A stretch of DNA of 64,000 nt, taken from Bradyrhizobium sp. 138. GTDB lineage: Bacteria > Pseudomonadota > Alphaproteobacteria > Rhizobiales > Xanthobacteraceae. The stretch spans positions 62,001 to 126,000 of the forward strand of contig NZ_JADPKT010000087.1 of the NCBI RefSeq assembly GCF_023074075.1. The letters run 5' to 3'. Shown here one piece after another: positions 51,989 to 60,892 of this stretch. Each line of letters begins with the position of its first letter. Position 1 is the stretch's first letter. Made by a program: the position numbers and the translations under genes. The notes beneath the pieces were generated by a model. That model was not told the origin of the DNA. It saw only the letters and a program-made list of their open reading frames with translations, and did not search any database.

Positions 51989-52876
51989 ATGAGAAAGACG
52001 ATTCCGGCTTTGATGGTCATCGGCGCCTGCTTCATCGCGACGGCTCAGGCGCAGAATGTCGATTGGCAGAAGATCGACGAAACGCTGGGCCGGAAGCCCA
52101 ATGTTGCGGATGATGTTCATCGCTACGGCTTTCCCCGCACCGATCTCTCCGTGATTTTGGACGGGGTACCGATCAAGCCGGGGCTCGCGCTCGGCGGCTG
52201 GGTCGCGTTCAAACCTGCACATGGCGGCGCCATGGTCATGGGTGACCTCGTGCTGCTCGAGACCGAGGTCAATCCCGTCATGGCCAAGATGATCGCGAAC
52301 GGTCTTGCGATCACGGCCGTGCACAATCATCTCCTGCGCGCGAGCCCGGCGACGTTCTACATGCACATCGCCGGCCACGGGGATCCCATCAAGCTGGCTT
52401 CGGCAATTCACGGTGCGCTCGCCGAAAGCAAGACCCCGCTGACGGGTGCGGCACCGGCCAACCCGGCGCCCGCCATCGACCTCGATACCGCGAAGCTCGA
52501 CCAGATCATCGGCGTCAAAGGGCAGGGCAATGGCGGCATCTATCAGTTCAACGTGAAGCGGCGGGACCCGATCACGGAGGACGGCATGCCGCTGACCCCT
52601 GTCGGCGCGTTGGGCGTTGCGACCGCCATCAACTTCCAGCCAACCGGCGGAGGCAAGGCGGCCATCACCGGTGATTTCGTGCTGACCAGCGACGAGGTGA
52701 ACCCGGTCATCGCCGCCCTGCGGACGCACGGGATCGAGGTAACCGCGCTGCACAGCCACATGCTGGATGAACAGCCGCGGCTCTTCTTCATGCACTTCTG
52801 GGCCAACGACGATGCCATCAAGCTCGCTGAAGGCTTGCGGGCGGCGTTGGACAAGACCGCCAGCACGAAAGGCTGA
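51989..52876 (+). CDS. Exported DUF1259 protein with duplicated domain
   Basis: A 295-residue protein with a signal peptide (KTIPALMVIGACFIATAQA). The mature part contains two similar halves: GDLVLLETEVNPVMAKMIAN followed by ITAVHNHLLRASPATFYMHI, and GDFVLTSDEVNPVIAALRTH followed by VTALHSHMLDEQPRLFFMHF. Paired histidines (HNH and HSH) suggest metal or ligand binding. DUF1259 (LpqO-like) has no assigned function. ATG at 51989 follows GAGGAG. Confidence 0.87.
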   Translation: MRKTIPALMVIGACFIATAQAQNVDWQKIDETLGRKPNVADDVHRYGFPRTDLSVILDGVPIKPGLALGGWVAFKPAHGGAMVMGDLVLLETEVNPVMAKMIANGLAITAVHNHLLRASPATFYMHIAGHGDPIKLASAIHGALAESKTPLTGAAPANPAPAIDLDTAKLDQIIGVKGQGNGGIYQFNVKRRDPITEDGMPLTPVGALGVATAINFQPTGGGKAAITGDFVLTSDEVNPVIAALRTHGIEVTALHSHMLDEQPRLFFMHFWANDDAIKLAEGLRAALDKTASTKG

Positions 52877-53124
52877 GACGTTGTACGCGACAAGCTGGAG
52901 TTTTGAGGCCAGACCATCGAATCGCCGCTGGAATCCTCAAAGGTTGGCGAAACTGGCCCGCGACGACTCGCGCAGATGGCGTCGAAGGTGCTGCAATCGA
53001 GTCCGCGGCCCGGCCCCGTGTTCCAGGCATGGACGACCCGCATAGGGAAGGGGGATGACGAGGCGCGACAAGCGGTCAGCTTTCGCCGCGCATCGCTCGT
53101 GGTTCTCGTCACCCCCCGGTTAGA

Positions 53125-53778
53125 TCAGCGTGCGGCGCGCGGCACCGGCGTGTTGAGCAGTTGCTGCTCCCACAGGAAGGCGATGCCGCTTCCGGCGGAA
53201 TGCTGCACGAGCAGCTGCGCAAGCTCGGCGGCATGCTCTGTCCGGGCCCAGTCGCGCTGCCACTCCGAAGCCACGGCCAGCCAGGTCACCATGTTCACGC
53301 CAGCCGCGATCATGCGCTGGATGGCGACCTCGTGGGCCTCGACCGACGTGCCGCCGGACGCATCGGTGACAACCGTCACGTCCCAACCTTCGCCGCGCGC
53401 CTGGATCGCCGGCATCGCAACGCAGACCTCGGTCCATAGGCCGGCGATGATGAGCTGCTTGCGGCCGGTGGCTTTGACAGCGTTGACCACCTTTTGATCT
53501 TGCCAGGTGTTGATGAAGGTCCGGTCGATCACCTCCTGACCGGGGAAGACATCCGTGATCTGGGGGAAGATGAGACCGCCGCGATCGGCGATCACGCTCG
53601 TCAGGATGGTGGGAACGCCGAAGGCCTTCGCGGCCTTCGCCAGCGCCGTCGAATTGTTGACCACCATGTGCGGATCGTGGCTGTTCAGATTCGCAAGCTG
53701 ATAGGGCTGATGGTCGATCAGAACGAGCACCGAATCTTCGGGGCGAAGAAGCGAAGCAAGCCCGTTACGAAAGCTCAT
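53125..53778 (-). CDS. Isochorismatase-fold hydrolase (YcaC-like)
   Basis: A 217-residue cysteine hydrolase of the isochorismatase superfamily. The catalytic Asp is in LVLIDHQPYQ and the nucleophilic Cys in GLWTEVCVAMPA, with the oxyanion loop DASGGTSVEAHE. The close resemblance is to YcaC-type hydrolases, whose substrate is uncertain. ATG at 53778 is chosen. It is divergent from the LysR gene at 53907, which is the obvious candidate regulator. Confidence 0.9.
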   Translation of the reverse strand: MSFRNGLASLLRPEDSVLVLIDHQPYQLANLNSHDPHMVVNNSTALAKAAKAFGVPTILTSVIADRGGLIFPQITDVFPGQEVIDRTFINTWQDQKVVNAVKATGRKQLIIAGLWTEVCVAMPAIQARGEGWDVTVVTDASGGTSVEAHEVAIQRMIAAGVNMVTWLAVASEWQRDWARTEHAAELAQLLVQHSAGSGIAFLWEQQLLNTPVPRAAR

Positions 53779-53906
53779 GAATATATCCTCTGTTGTGGGG
53801 GGACATGCGCCGACTGCGGCGCCGTGCCCAGACACTTGTCATTCCCCTTTGTGATACGATAGCGCCCTGTTCTGCCAAGCTGTGTCGCCAATTGAGGAAC
53901 GCCGAG

Positions 53907-54788
53907 TTGGACATTGAAGACGTGACGACATTCGTCGAAGTTGCCGATGCCGGGGGCATTTCGGCCGCCGCGCGCCGGCTCGGGGTCTCGAAGTCGATTG
54001 TCAGCCGGCGGCTATTCCGGCTTGAGACGGAGCTGGGCGTCCAGCTTCTTGCAAGAACCACCCGTGGCGCCGCTCTCACAGAAGCCGGCATCACGTTTCG
54101 AAGCCATGCAGCCGTCGTCCGCGCCGAGATCGACACGGCCATGGAAATCATCCGGCCCGCGGGCGATCTTCGCGGCCGCCTGCGAATTGCCGTGCCGCTG
54201 ACCTTCGGGCCGACCCATTTCGCGCCCATACTCGCAGAACTGGGGCGACGTCACCCGCAGCTTCACATCCACACCGCCTATAGCGATCGCTTCGTCGATA
54301 TCATTGCCGAGGGATTCGATTGCGCCATTCGGGTTGGCTATCTTCCAGACTCCAACCTGATCGCGAGACGTGTCGGGCCGATCTACGGGAAACTTGTCGC
54401 GAGCCCGGACTACATCAAGGCGCACGGTGCCCCGGAGATGCTGGACGAGATCATCGCCCATGAAGCGCTGATGCAGGGCACTGAAACCTGGCAATTCATG
54501 GATGGCGACGACATCGTCACGGTTCATCCGCGCGGGCGCTTCAAGGCCGACAACGGCACAGCTCTCGCCGTCGCCGCGGCCGCAGGGCTCGGCGTCGCCT
54601 GGCTCCCCGATTGCGTGATCCGTGAATACCTGGCGTCGGGCGCGCTTGTTCCGGTCATGACACGCCATCCACCACCCTCGGCAGGTGCATACGTCGTTCG
54701 CCCGCCGGGCCAGCATCCCGCACGGAAGGTCCAGGCCCTCACTGAATTGTTGATCGAGCGTCTCGAAGAAAATCCGCCCCTTGCGTGA
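53907..54788 (+). CDS. LysR-type regulator, TTG start, divergent from the YcaC-like hydrolase
   Basis: A 293-residue LysR-type regulator. The winged-helix region is visible (ISAAARRLGVSKSIVSRRLF) and the effector domain follows from about residue 90. The best start is TTG at 53907, spaced eight bases from GAGGAAC, giving the typical N terminus DIEDVTTFVEVADAGG; upstream ATGs would add about 38 unconserved residues. LysR proteins usually regulate their divergent neighbour, here the isochorismatase-like gene. Alignment of the DNA-binding helix is normal. Confidence 0.85.
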   Translation: MDIEDVTTFVEVADAGGISAAARRLGVSKSIVSRRLFRLETELGVQLLARTTRGAALTEAGITFRSHAAVVRAEIDTAMEIIRPAGDLRGRLRIAVPLTFGPTHFAPILAELGRRHPQLHIHTAYSDRFVDIIAEGFDCAIRVGYLPDSNLIARRVGPIYGKLVASPDYIKAHGAPEMLDEIIAHEALMQGTETWQFMDGDDIVTVHPRGRFKADNGTALAVAAAAGLGVAWLPDCVIREYLASGALVPVMTRHPPPSAGAYVVRPPGQHPARKVQALTELLIERLEENPPLA

Positions 54789-54871
54789 ACCGCTCCTTGG
54801 CACACGGACACCAAATCACGAGAAGTCATCCGGGGCGGCCGGATCATGAACTCTCGCGGAGCGAGCCGTCG

Positions 54872-55699
54872 ATGAGGACTGACGTGTCCGATACCCGGAA
54901 ACTGACGCCCGCACTCTCGACGCCTGAGCGCAACCTGCTGAGGCGAGAAATAGATAAAGGACTGGCCGACATAGCGGCTGGCCGCGTCAGAGACCTCGGT
55001 GTTGACGCGCTCCTTGCCAAAGGAAGGGAGCTATTCCAGAAGCGCTCAAGCTCCAATGTAAGGCAATTCGGAGTTGATGGTCGAAAGACGCTCATCTTGC
55101 TGCTTCTCCTTTTCGCGATCCCCGCGGGCGACTGCTCCGCGCAGACACCGCCGCCGCCATTCGACGAACATGCGTTCGGGCGCGTGCGGCCGACGGTCGT
55201 GAAGAGATTGGCGACCCGCTTTTCGCTAGGCGCATTCGCTGGCCGCTTCGAGGAGACGTCGCTCGGCGCAGTCCGCCAAGCCGTGGGTGAAGGGACCATC
55301 CAACACCAGGGCGACGCTGGAGGTAGCATCTATTGGCTGTGTTATAAGCGCGCGCAGCATCGATTATGGGTGTCCAGCGGAGAGATAGGCGGCCCGGACC
55401 ATCTCGTCACAGAGATCGTGGAAGAGCTCACCGAGAAAGACACCGAGACCTCGACCGATTGCGCCGTCATCCCGGAAAAGTTCGCGCCCCTCGTCTTCGA
55501 CGGCAAGCTGCATTTGGGTATGTCGCGTTTGGAGGTAGTCAAGGCGCTGGGACCGCCGTCGAAATCGGAAGCTGCTCAGATGGTGTATTCTCACGAAGGA
55601 AAGCTCGCAAACGGTTTCGATGAGACCGCATGGTTCATTCTCCGATTTCGTGAGGAAAAGCTCGTGTCCATGCGCGGCGGCAAGACCACGACGAATTGA
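54872..55699 (+). CDS. Chimeric protein: antitoxin-like N terminus fused to an exported-type domain
   Basis: A 275-residue reading frame of two unlike parts. Residues 1-60 (ERNLLRREIDKGLADIAAGR, VRDLGVDALLAKGRELF) resemble ParD/addiction-antitoxin C-terminal helices. After a short RQFGVDG linker comes a signal-peptide-like segment (KTLILLLLLFAIPAGDCSAQ) and an exported-looking domain with a cysteine pair and GKLHLGMSRLEVVKALGPPS, a BamE/SmpA-like pattern. It may be a recent fusion or an intact gene whose true start is an internal TTG within the leucine run. I do not recognise the second domain firmly. Confidence 0.6.
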   Translation: MRTDVSDTRKLTPALSTPERNLLRREIDKGLADIAAGRVRDLGVDALLAKGRELFQKRSSSNVRQFGVDGRKTLILLLLLFAIPAGDCSAQTPPPPFDEHAFGRVRPTVVKRLATRFSLGAFAGRFEETSLGAVRQAVGEGTIQHQGDAGGSIYWLCYKRAQHRLWVSSGEIGGPDHLVTEIVEELTEKDTETSTDCAVIPEKFAPLVFDGKLHLGMSRLEVVKALGPPSKSEAAQMVYSHEGKLANGFDETAWFILRFREEKLVSMRGGKTTTN

Positions 55700-55793
55700 A
55701 GTCGCTGCTAGCAGCGTTCAAGCTTCACAGCGGGGGCTTCTTGCTAGTCTTTTTGCAGTCCGAGAACGGTGAGCCGTGACCAGACAGCGCTGA

Positions 55794-56195
55794 CTACGCG
55801 TGTCCCTCACCCGTATTCTCGATAAAGCCGCCCTTTGGAGCCTTATGAGGCAAGTCCCATCCGAAGTAGACTTCCACCCGGACGATCTTGCCGCCGCGCA
55901 CGGTGGTGACCTCACAGTTGCGAAACTTGTGGTCTCGGGCGGCTGCCTCATAGACGATAACTGCACGGTCTCCATCTTCGATCGCGAGCATCTCGTCAAA
56001 CGAGGTAGTTTTCTCGCTGTTGGGCCAGCAGCGGCTCAGATAGGTTGCGCGATCCAGTTGATTGTCGATTGGACTGGAAAAGCGATAATCGTCTGATAGG
56101 AGTGCCTCGATCGCTGCCCGATCCTTGTCGACGTATGCCTTCAATCTGGCACGTGCCAGCTTGAGCGTGCTTTCGCGGCGCGACATCTCATTCAT
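55794..56195 (-). CDS. NTF2-like/SnoaL-type protein
   Basis: A 133-residue soluble protein with a cone-like NTF2 fold: LARARLKAYVDKDRAAIEAL, LSDDYRFSSPID, then DRAVIVYEAAARDHKFRNCE and VTTVRGGKIVRVEVYFGWDL. The ligand or substrate is unknown; similar proteins often add a nuclear transport factor-like domain to isomerases or simply bind small molecules. A start at either of two in-frame ATGs (56195 or 56186) is possible. Confidence 0.82.
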   Translation of the reverse strand: MNEMSRRESTLKLARARLKAYVDKDRAAIEALLSDDYRFSSPIDNQLDRATYLSRCWPNSEKTTSFDEMLAIEDGDRAVIVYEAAARDHKFRNCEVTTVRGGKIVRVEVYFGWDLPHKAPKGGFIENTGEGHA

Positions 56196-56470
56196 TCCTG
56201 TCTCCGAGGGTTAGCCTTGTGAGCGCCCGACTCGGGATAACGGCCGATGTCCGTTTTTGATCCGCATTCGAACCCTTCCGCAACGTCGGCTTCGGGGCAA
56301 AACCCGCCATCCGCTGTACGCACGACAACGTCCGCTATGGCCGAAAGCGTAAGCTGTGTTCCTGCATGCTGGTCGAGCGGGCTGATCCAAACGAACTATC
56401 AAATCCTTCCGAACGCGATCGATCGCGCTGCCGTACTCGCCGCTCCCTGACGTGCCGAACTGGCCGCGCT

Positions 56471-57055
56471 TCAGCGCCGGCCGCGCGGCGGCTCTGCCTT
56501 GGCGGGCTGCTCGGTCTGCGGTCCGCAGCTCGCGGCCTGAAGCGTCGCCTGCGCCTGCTGAATCAGGCCAGGCTCGGGGGCGAGCGCCTTCATCAGGATC
56601 AGGCCGGTGGTAGAGGGGGAATCGATGATCAGGCGGTCGGCCGCGGTGACCTCTTCATCCTCGGGCAGCTCGTTGTGCTGCGCTTCCGTCATCAAATCGA
56701 GCTCGATCACCTTGCGGCCCGCGGAGCGGTCGTTGATGGCGTAATAGGCGATCTCGTTTCGGGTGTAGAACGAGACCGAGGTGTAGGCCTGGCTCACCGG
56801 CACCGTCAGCTTGATCGGCCCGCCCGAGAGGTCGTAGCGGCAGATCGCCAGCGCGAAGGCCGGATCCATGAACGGCATCGGCGAGGTCTGCGGATCGGCG
56901 AGGGGAAGCTGCGTCACGCCGTTCAGCTTGGTCATCGGCGTCAGTCGTGAATAGGCATCCTGCGTCGCGATCCGCGGCAGCGCCAGCACGCTGACGAGAT
57001 GGACCACGAGGCCCAGAACGATGCCGGCAACGATGGTGAACGCCAGGCGGATCAT
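56471..57055 (-). CDS. DUF1254 domain protein
   Basis: A 194-residue protein with an N-terminal helix (IRLAFTIVAGIVLGLVVHLV) and a DUF1254 core: SRLTPMTKLNGVTQLPLADP, DPAFALAICRYDLSGGPIKL and VSQAYTSVSFYTRNEIAYYA. The end is proline/arginine rich. DUF1254 and DUF1214 are usually joined in one protein; here they are adjacent genes overlapping by four bases (ATGA). Function is unknown. Confidence 0.85.
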   Translation of the reverse strand: MIRLAFTIVAGIVLGLVVHLVSVLALPRIATQDAYSRLTPMTKLNGVTQLPLADPQTSPMPFMDPAFALAICRYDLSGGPIKLTVPVSQAYTSVSFYTRNEIAYYAINDRSAGRKVIELDLMTEAQHNELPEDEEVTAADRLIIDSPSTTGLILMKALAPEPGLIQQAQATLQAASCGPQTEQPAKAEPPRGRR

Positions 57056-57630
57056 GAGCAGCCCACCGTCGAGATGGAAGGCATCGGCGCATCGCGCTGG
57101 GTGCGCGTCGCCACGCCCACCGGCGTGTCGTAGAGGCGCAGCATCAGGGCGTAGCGCTCGATGCCGCCGGTCGGCAGCCAGTTGCCGGCGCGCGAGCGCG
57201 AGGCGATGCGGACCTCGAACGAGCCGTCGGACGACCGCACGATCTCCTGGCTGGTGAAGCCGTAGCGCTGGAGCGAATTGGCGACGAGGTGGCCCTTGCG
57301 GTCGTACAGCGTCAGCGTCCAGAACCGCGCAGGCGGCGTCACGCCGGAAACGACGACGTCGCAGCGGCCGTCGAGCGCCTTCTTCTTGTCGTCGGTGGTG
57401 GCGGTGAAGGCGACGCCGTCGCCGGTGCCGATCGGCAGCTCGCCGTTGCGCACGATGGTGGCGCGCGAATAGGGATCGACGTCGGCGGTGCCGGTGCGCG
57501 GCCGCGCGGTCCAGGCGCCGATGGTCAGCGCGCCGATCTCGGTGCCGCGCGTCGTCGTCATCCAGGTCGCGCCGACGCCGACCACGGTCGCGAGCAGAAG
57601 GGCCGTCAATGTGATCAGGATCAGCCGCAC
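57052..57630 (-). CDS. DUF1214 domain protein
   Basis: A 192-residue exported-type protein with N-terminal hydrophobic segment (LILITLTALLLATVVGVGAT). The DUF1214 core is visible: RATIVRNGELPIGTGDGVAF, RFWTLTLYDRKGHLVANSLQ, and the end GGIERYALMLRLYDTPVGVA. It starts nine bases after the PBP stop and overlaps the DUF1254 gene, so these three are probably one operon. The reaction, if any, is unknown. Confidence 0.85.
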   Translation of the reverse strand: MRLILITLTALLLATVVGVGATWMTTTRGTEIGALTIGAWTARPRTGTADVDPYSRATIVRNGELPIGTGDGVAFTATTDDKKKALDGRCDVVVSGVTPPARFWTLTLYDRKGHLVANSLQRYGFTSQEIVRSSDGSFEVRIASRSRAGNWLPTGGIERYALMLRLYDTPVGVATRTQRDAPMPSISTVGCS

Positions 57631-57639
57631 TTGTTTCGA

Positions 57640-59928
57640 TCAGTTCTTGCGCGGGACGGAGGCGTTGGCATTCTCTTCCGCATAGTTCTGCGGGAAGGCG
57701 AGCGCGCTCGTCGCCGAGGACGGCCCGGCCGGCTTGGTGCCGGCGTCGGCCGATTTCTTTGCGGTCTTGGCCGCGTCGTCCAGCAGCTTCTCGACGCGCA
57801 CCAGGATGTCGGCGCCGCGCTTGGTCAACACCGGCGGCGGGCCCGGCTTGGTCTCCAGGATCTTCGGCGCCGCGTTGGCCTGCGCGTTGCTGACATGCTG
57901 CGGCGGCAGCTTCTGGCCCATGCCGATGCCGGGGATCTCCCGGACCTCAACGCCCTGATGCGCCGCGAGCATGATGTCGTGCCAGGTCTGCGCCGGCAGC
58001 GAGCCGCCGGTCATGCGGTTGGTCGGCGAATAATCGTCGTTGCCGTACCACACCGCGCAGGTGAAATTGCCGGTGTAGCCGACGAACCAGGCGTCGCGAT
58101 ACGCATTGGTGGTGCCGGTCTTGCCCGCAGTCGGAATGCCGTCGAGGGCCGCGCGGCGCGCGGTGCCTTCGCTGACGACGTGGCTCATCATGCCGGCCAT
58201 GTCGGCGGCGACGGAGGCGGGGATCGCCTGCCGCGGCTTCGGCCCGTCGCGGTCCCAGCGCCAGACGAGGTCGCCGGCGCCGGTGCGCACCTCCAGCACC
58301 GAATGCGGCGTCACCGCCTTGCCGCGGTTGGGGAAGGTCGCGTAGGCGACCGCGTGCTCGAGCACGGTGACTTCGTCCGAACCGATCGGCAGCGACGGCG
58401 TGTCAGGCAGCGGCGCCTTGAGGCCGAAGCGGCGCGCGACCTCGACAATCTTGGCCCGGCCAACCTTGGCCGGGTTCTGTGCTTTGGGCTCGTTCTTCTG
58501 GCCGATCGCGATCGACAGCTTCACCGGCACCACGTTGATCGAGCGCGTGATCGCCTGCGTCAACGTCACCGAGCCGGAATAGGAATGGCCATAATTCTGC
58601 GGGCACCAATTGCCGATGCAGACCGGGCCGTCGACCACGATCGAGTTCGGCGTGAAGCCGTTCAGGAGCGCAGTGGTGTAGACGTAAGGCTTGAACGAGG
58701 AGCCGGGCTGGCGGTAGGCGTCGGTGGCGCGGTTGAACTGGCTGGCGCCATAGTCGCGGCCGCCGACCATGGCGCGGATGCCGCCGTCGAGATCGGCGAC
58801 CACGGTCGCGGCCTGCGTCGCGTGATAGTCGCGGCCGAACTGGCGCAGCTGGTTCTCGACCGCGTCTTCCGCCGCCTTCTGCACGTTGGTGTCGATGGCG
58901 AGGCGCACCACGAAGACGCGCTCGGTGTACGATTTCGGGAAGGTGTCGACCAGCTTGCGCATCTCGTCGAAGGCGTAGTCGAGATAGTAGTTCGGCGAAG
59001 CTTCGTCGCGGCGGTCGACCGCGAAGGCGGGGTTGCGGCGGGCGCCGAACACCTGGCCCTCGGTCATGAAGCCGGCATCGACGAGATTGTCGAGCACGAC
59101 GTTGGCGCGGGCGCGGGCGGCGGGCAGGTTGATGTGGGGCGCGTATTTCGTCGGCGCCTTGAACAGGCCGGCGAGCATCGCCGCTTCCGCCAGCGTCACG
59201 TCGCGCGCGGATTTGTTGAAGTAGAAATGCGCCGCGCCGTCGACGCCGAAGGTGCCGCCGCCCATATAGGCGCGGTCCAGATACAGCTTGAGGATCTCGT
59301 TCTTGGTCAGGCGCCATTCCAGCCAGACCGCGAGGAAGGCCTCGTTGACCTTGCGTTCGATGGTGCGCTCGTTGCTCAGGAACAGGTTCTTGGCGAGCTG
59401 CTGGGTGATCGAGGAGCCGCCCTGGCGGACGCCGCCGGCTTGCGCGTTGGTGACGAGTGCGCGCGCGGTGCCGGCGATGTCGATGCCGAAATGCTCGTAG
59501 AAGCGGCGGTCCTCGGTCGCCAGCGTCGCCTTGATCAGCACGTCAGGAAAATCTTCCAGCGGGATCGAGTCGTTGTGCTTGATGCCGCGGCTGCCGATCG
59601 GGTTGCCGTAGCGATCAAGGAACGTCACCGCCAGATCGGACTTCTTCAGCCAGTCCTCGTCCGCGGTCTCGCGAAAGGCGGGGATGGCGAGGGTGAGCAT
59701 CACGACCAGGCCGCCGAGGCCGAGAGTCGCGGCCTCCGACAGCGGCTCGATGAACACCCAGCGCTTCCACCGCCCGACATAGAAGCGGTCCATGAAGGTC
59801 GAGTAGCGCTCGTAGAGCTCGCGGATGCCCTTGGCCGAGGAGAACAGCGAGGAGTCGATGCGCGCATCGAGGTCCAGGAAGAAGTTCCGGACCTTCTGCT
59901 TCCAATGCGGTGGTATGATCTGGCGCAC
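57640..59928 (-). CDS. Class A penicillin-binding protein (PBP1A family, bifunctional)
   Basis: A 762-residue bifunctional enzyme starting with GTG. A membrane anchor (ATLGLGGLVVMLTLAIPAF) precedes a GT51 transglycosylase domain with ATEDRRFYEHFGID and RQGGSSITQQLAKNL. The transpeptidase domain has SxxK in PGSSFKPYVYT, SxN in RSINVV and KTG in AGKTGTTNA. It polymerises and cross-links peptidoglycan in the periplasm. The C-terminal tail is alanine/proline rich. DUF1214 and DUF1254 genes follow within nine bases and may be functionally linked. Confidence 0.93.
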   Translation of the reverse strand: MRQIIPPHWKQKVRNFFLDLDARIDSSLFSSAKGIRELYERYSTFMDRFYVGRWKRWVFIEPLSEAATLGLGGLVVMLTLAIPAFRETADEDWLKKSDLAVTFLDRYGNPIGSRGIKHNDSIPLEDFPDVLIKATLATEDRRFYEHFGIDIAGTARALVTNAQAGGVRQGGSSITQQLAKNLFLSNERTIERKVNEAFLAVWLEWRLTKNEILKLYLDRAYMGGGTFGVDGAAHFYFNKSARDVTLAEAAMLAGLFKAPTKYAPHINLPAARARANVVLDNLVDAGFMTEGQVFGARRNPAFAVDRRDEASPNYYLDYAFDEMRKLVDTFPKSYTERVFVVRLAIDTNVQKAAEDAVENQLRQFGRDYHATQAATVVADLDGGIRAMVGGRDYGASQFNRATDAYRQPGSSFKPYVYTTALLNGFTPNSIVVDGPVCIGNWCPQNYGHSYSGSVTLTQAITRSINVVPVKLSIAIGQKNEPKAQNPAKVGRAKIVEVARRFGLKAPLPDTPSLPIGSDEVTVLEHAVAYATFPNRGKAVTPHSVLEVRTGAGDLVWRWDRDGPKPRQAIPASVAADMAGMMSHVVSEGTARRAALDGIPTAGKTGTTNAYRDAWFVGYTGNFTCAVWYGNDDYSPTNRMTGGSLPAQTWHDIMLAAHQGVEVREIPGIGMGQKLPPQHVSNAQANAAPKILETKPGPPPVLTKRGADILVRVEKLLDDAAKTAKKSADAGTKPAGPSSATSALAFPQNYAEENANASVPRKN

Positions 59929-60221
59929 CTAGAACCCTTGAGGCTCGCTGCGAAAGCGTTCAAGCACCCGGCCGGGGCGGCATCGAGACGTCTTGGGGGA
60001 ACGTTGCGGCAAACCCAAGGCGCCCGGCCAGCATCCGAGGGACTTGCTGTTCCTTCTAGCCGAGCGGAGCCCATAAACCAATGGTCACGCTCGCGATTTT
60101 GAACAACAGGCCTAATTGACCCCGGGGCATTACGGGCCTCAAAGGGGCCTTGCTTGCACCACCCCAGCGGCACGCTCTAGATGGCGTTGCTAGTTGCTCT
60201 TTCGAACCTTTGTTGAGGCGC

Positions 60222-60737
60222 ATGACCGCAGCTCCCAAACGACCTTCAGGCCAGGAAGGATTCTTCTGGAAAACCAAGACGTTGGAAGAGATGTCTGGGT
60301 CCGAATGGGAAAGCCTGTGCGACGGCTGCGGGCGCTGCTGCCTGAACAAGCTCGAGGACGAGGACACCGGCGACATCTATTTCACCCATATCGGCTGCAA
60401 GCTGCTCGATGGTGCGAGCTGCGCCTGCAAGGACTATCCGAATCGGTCCGACAAGGTTCCGGATTGCGTTCGCCTGACGCCGGCCAATGTCCGCACCCTG
60501 AACTGGCTGCCGCCGAGCTGCGGCTACAAGCTCGTTGCCGAGGGCCGCGACCTCTATTGGTGGCATCCGCTGGTGTCGGGCGACCCCAACACCGTGCACG
60601 ACGCCGGCGTCTCCGTGCGCGGCCGGGTCGAGGGCAGCGAGGAGGAGATCCCGGACGAGGAGCTCGAGGACCACATCGTGCAATGGCCGGCCCTGCTGCC
60701 GAAACGGGCCCGCCTGAAGCGACGCCCGAAGGACTGA
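60222..60737 (+). CDS. YcgN family cysteine-cluster protein
   Basis: A 171-residue protein of the YcgN/UPF0260 family with many conserved cysteines: SLCDGCGRCCLNKL, HIGCKLLDGASCACKDYP, VPDCVRL and PPSCGYKLV. The arrangement suggests an iron-sulfur or zinc cluster; no reaction is established. ATG at 60222 (MTAAPKRPSGQEGFFWKTK) matches the family start; the extension to 60150 is not conserved. It is divergent from the PBP gene with a gap of about 290 bases. Confidence 0.9.
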   Translation: MTAAPKRPSGQEGFFWKTKTLEEMSGSEWESLCDGCGRCCLNKLEDEDTGDIYFTHIGCKLLDGASCACKDYPNRSDKVPDCVRLTPANVRTLNWLPPSCGYKLVAEGRDLYWWHPLVSGDPNTVHDAGVSVRGRVEGSEEEIPDEELEDHIVQWPALLPKRARLKRRPKD

Positions 60738-60892
60738 TCCGGCGCACGCCGCCATTCAATTGTTCGGGATGACCCGCGGGTGGGATGCTCCCATGCGCCG
60801 CGGTGCCTGCCTGGGAAGAACTTTGCTGTCTACATTGGCTGCATAGAACGAATCCTTCGCGGCGTTGCGCCGCCCCACGACGTCCGATCGAA

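Noticed and set aside
52877..53124. Possible small gene between DUF1259 and the isochorismatase-like gene
   Set aside because: Short frames on both strands show no start context or family resemblance; likely remnant DNA.
55703..55716. CGCTGCTAGCAGCG after the chimeric gene as a terminator
   Set aside because: The palindrome has only a two-base centre and no T-tract, so it cannot form a standard terminator hairpin.
56196..56470. Possible small gene or repeat between the NTF2-like and DUF1254 genes
   Set aside because: No frame has a convincing start or domain; the sequence looks like ordinary spacer.
57289..60102. A 937-codon plus-strand open frame opposite the PBP gene
   Set aside because: It is the reverse-strand shadow of a well-supported class A PBP; composition is arginine/aspartate/glycine rich with no domain pattern.
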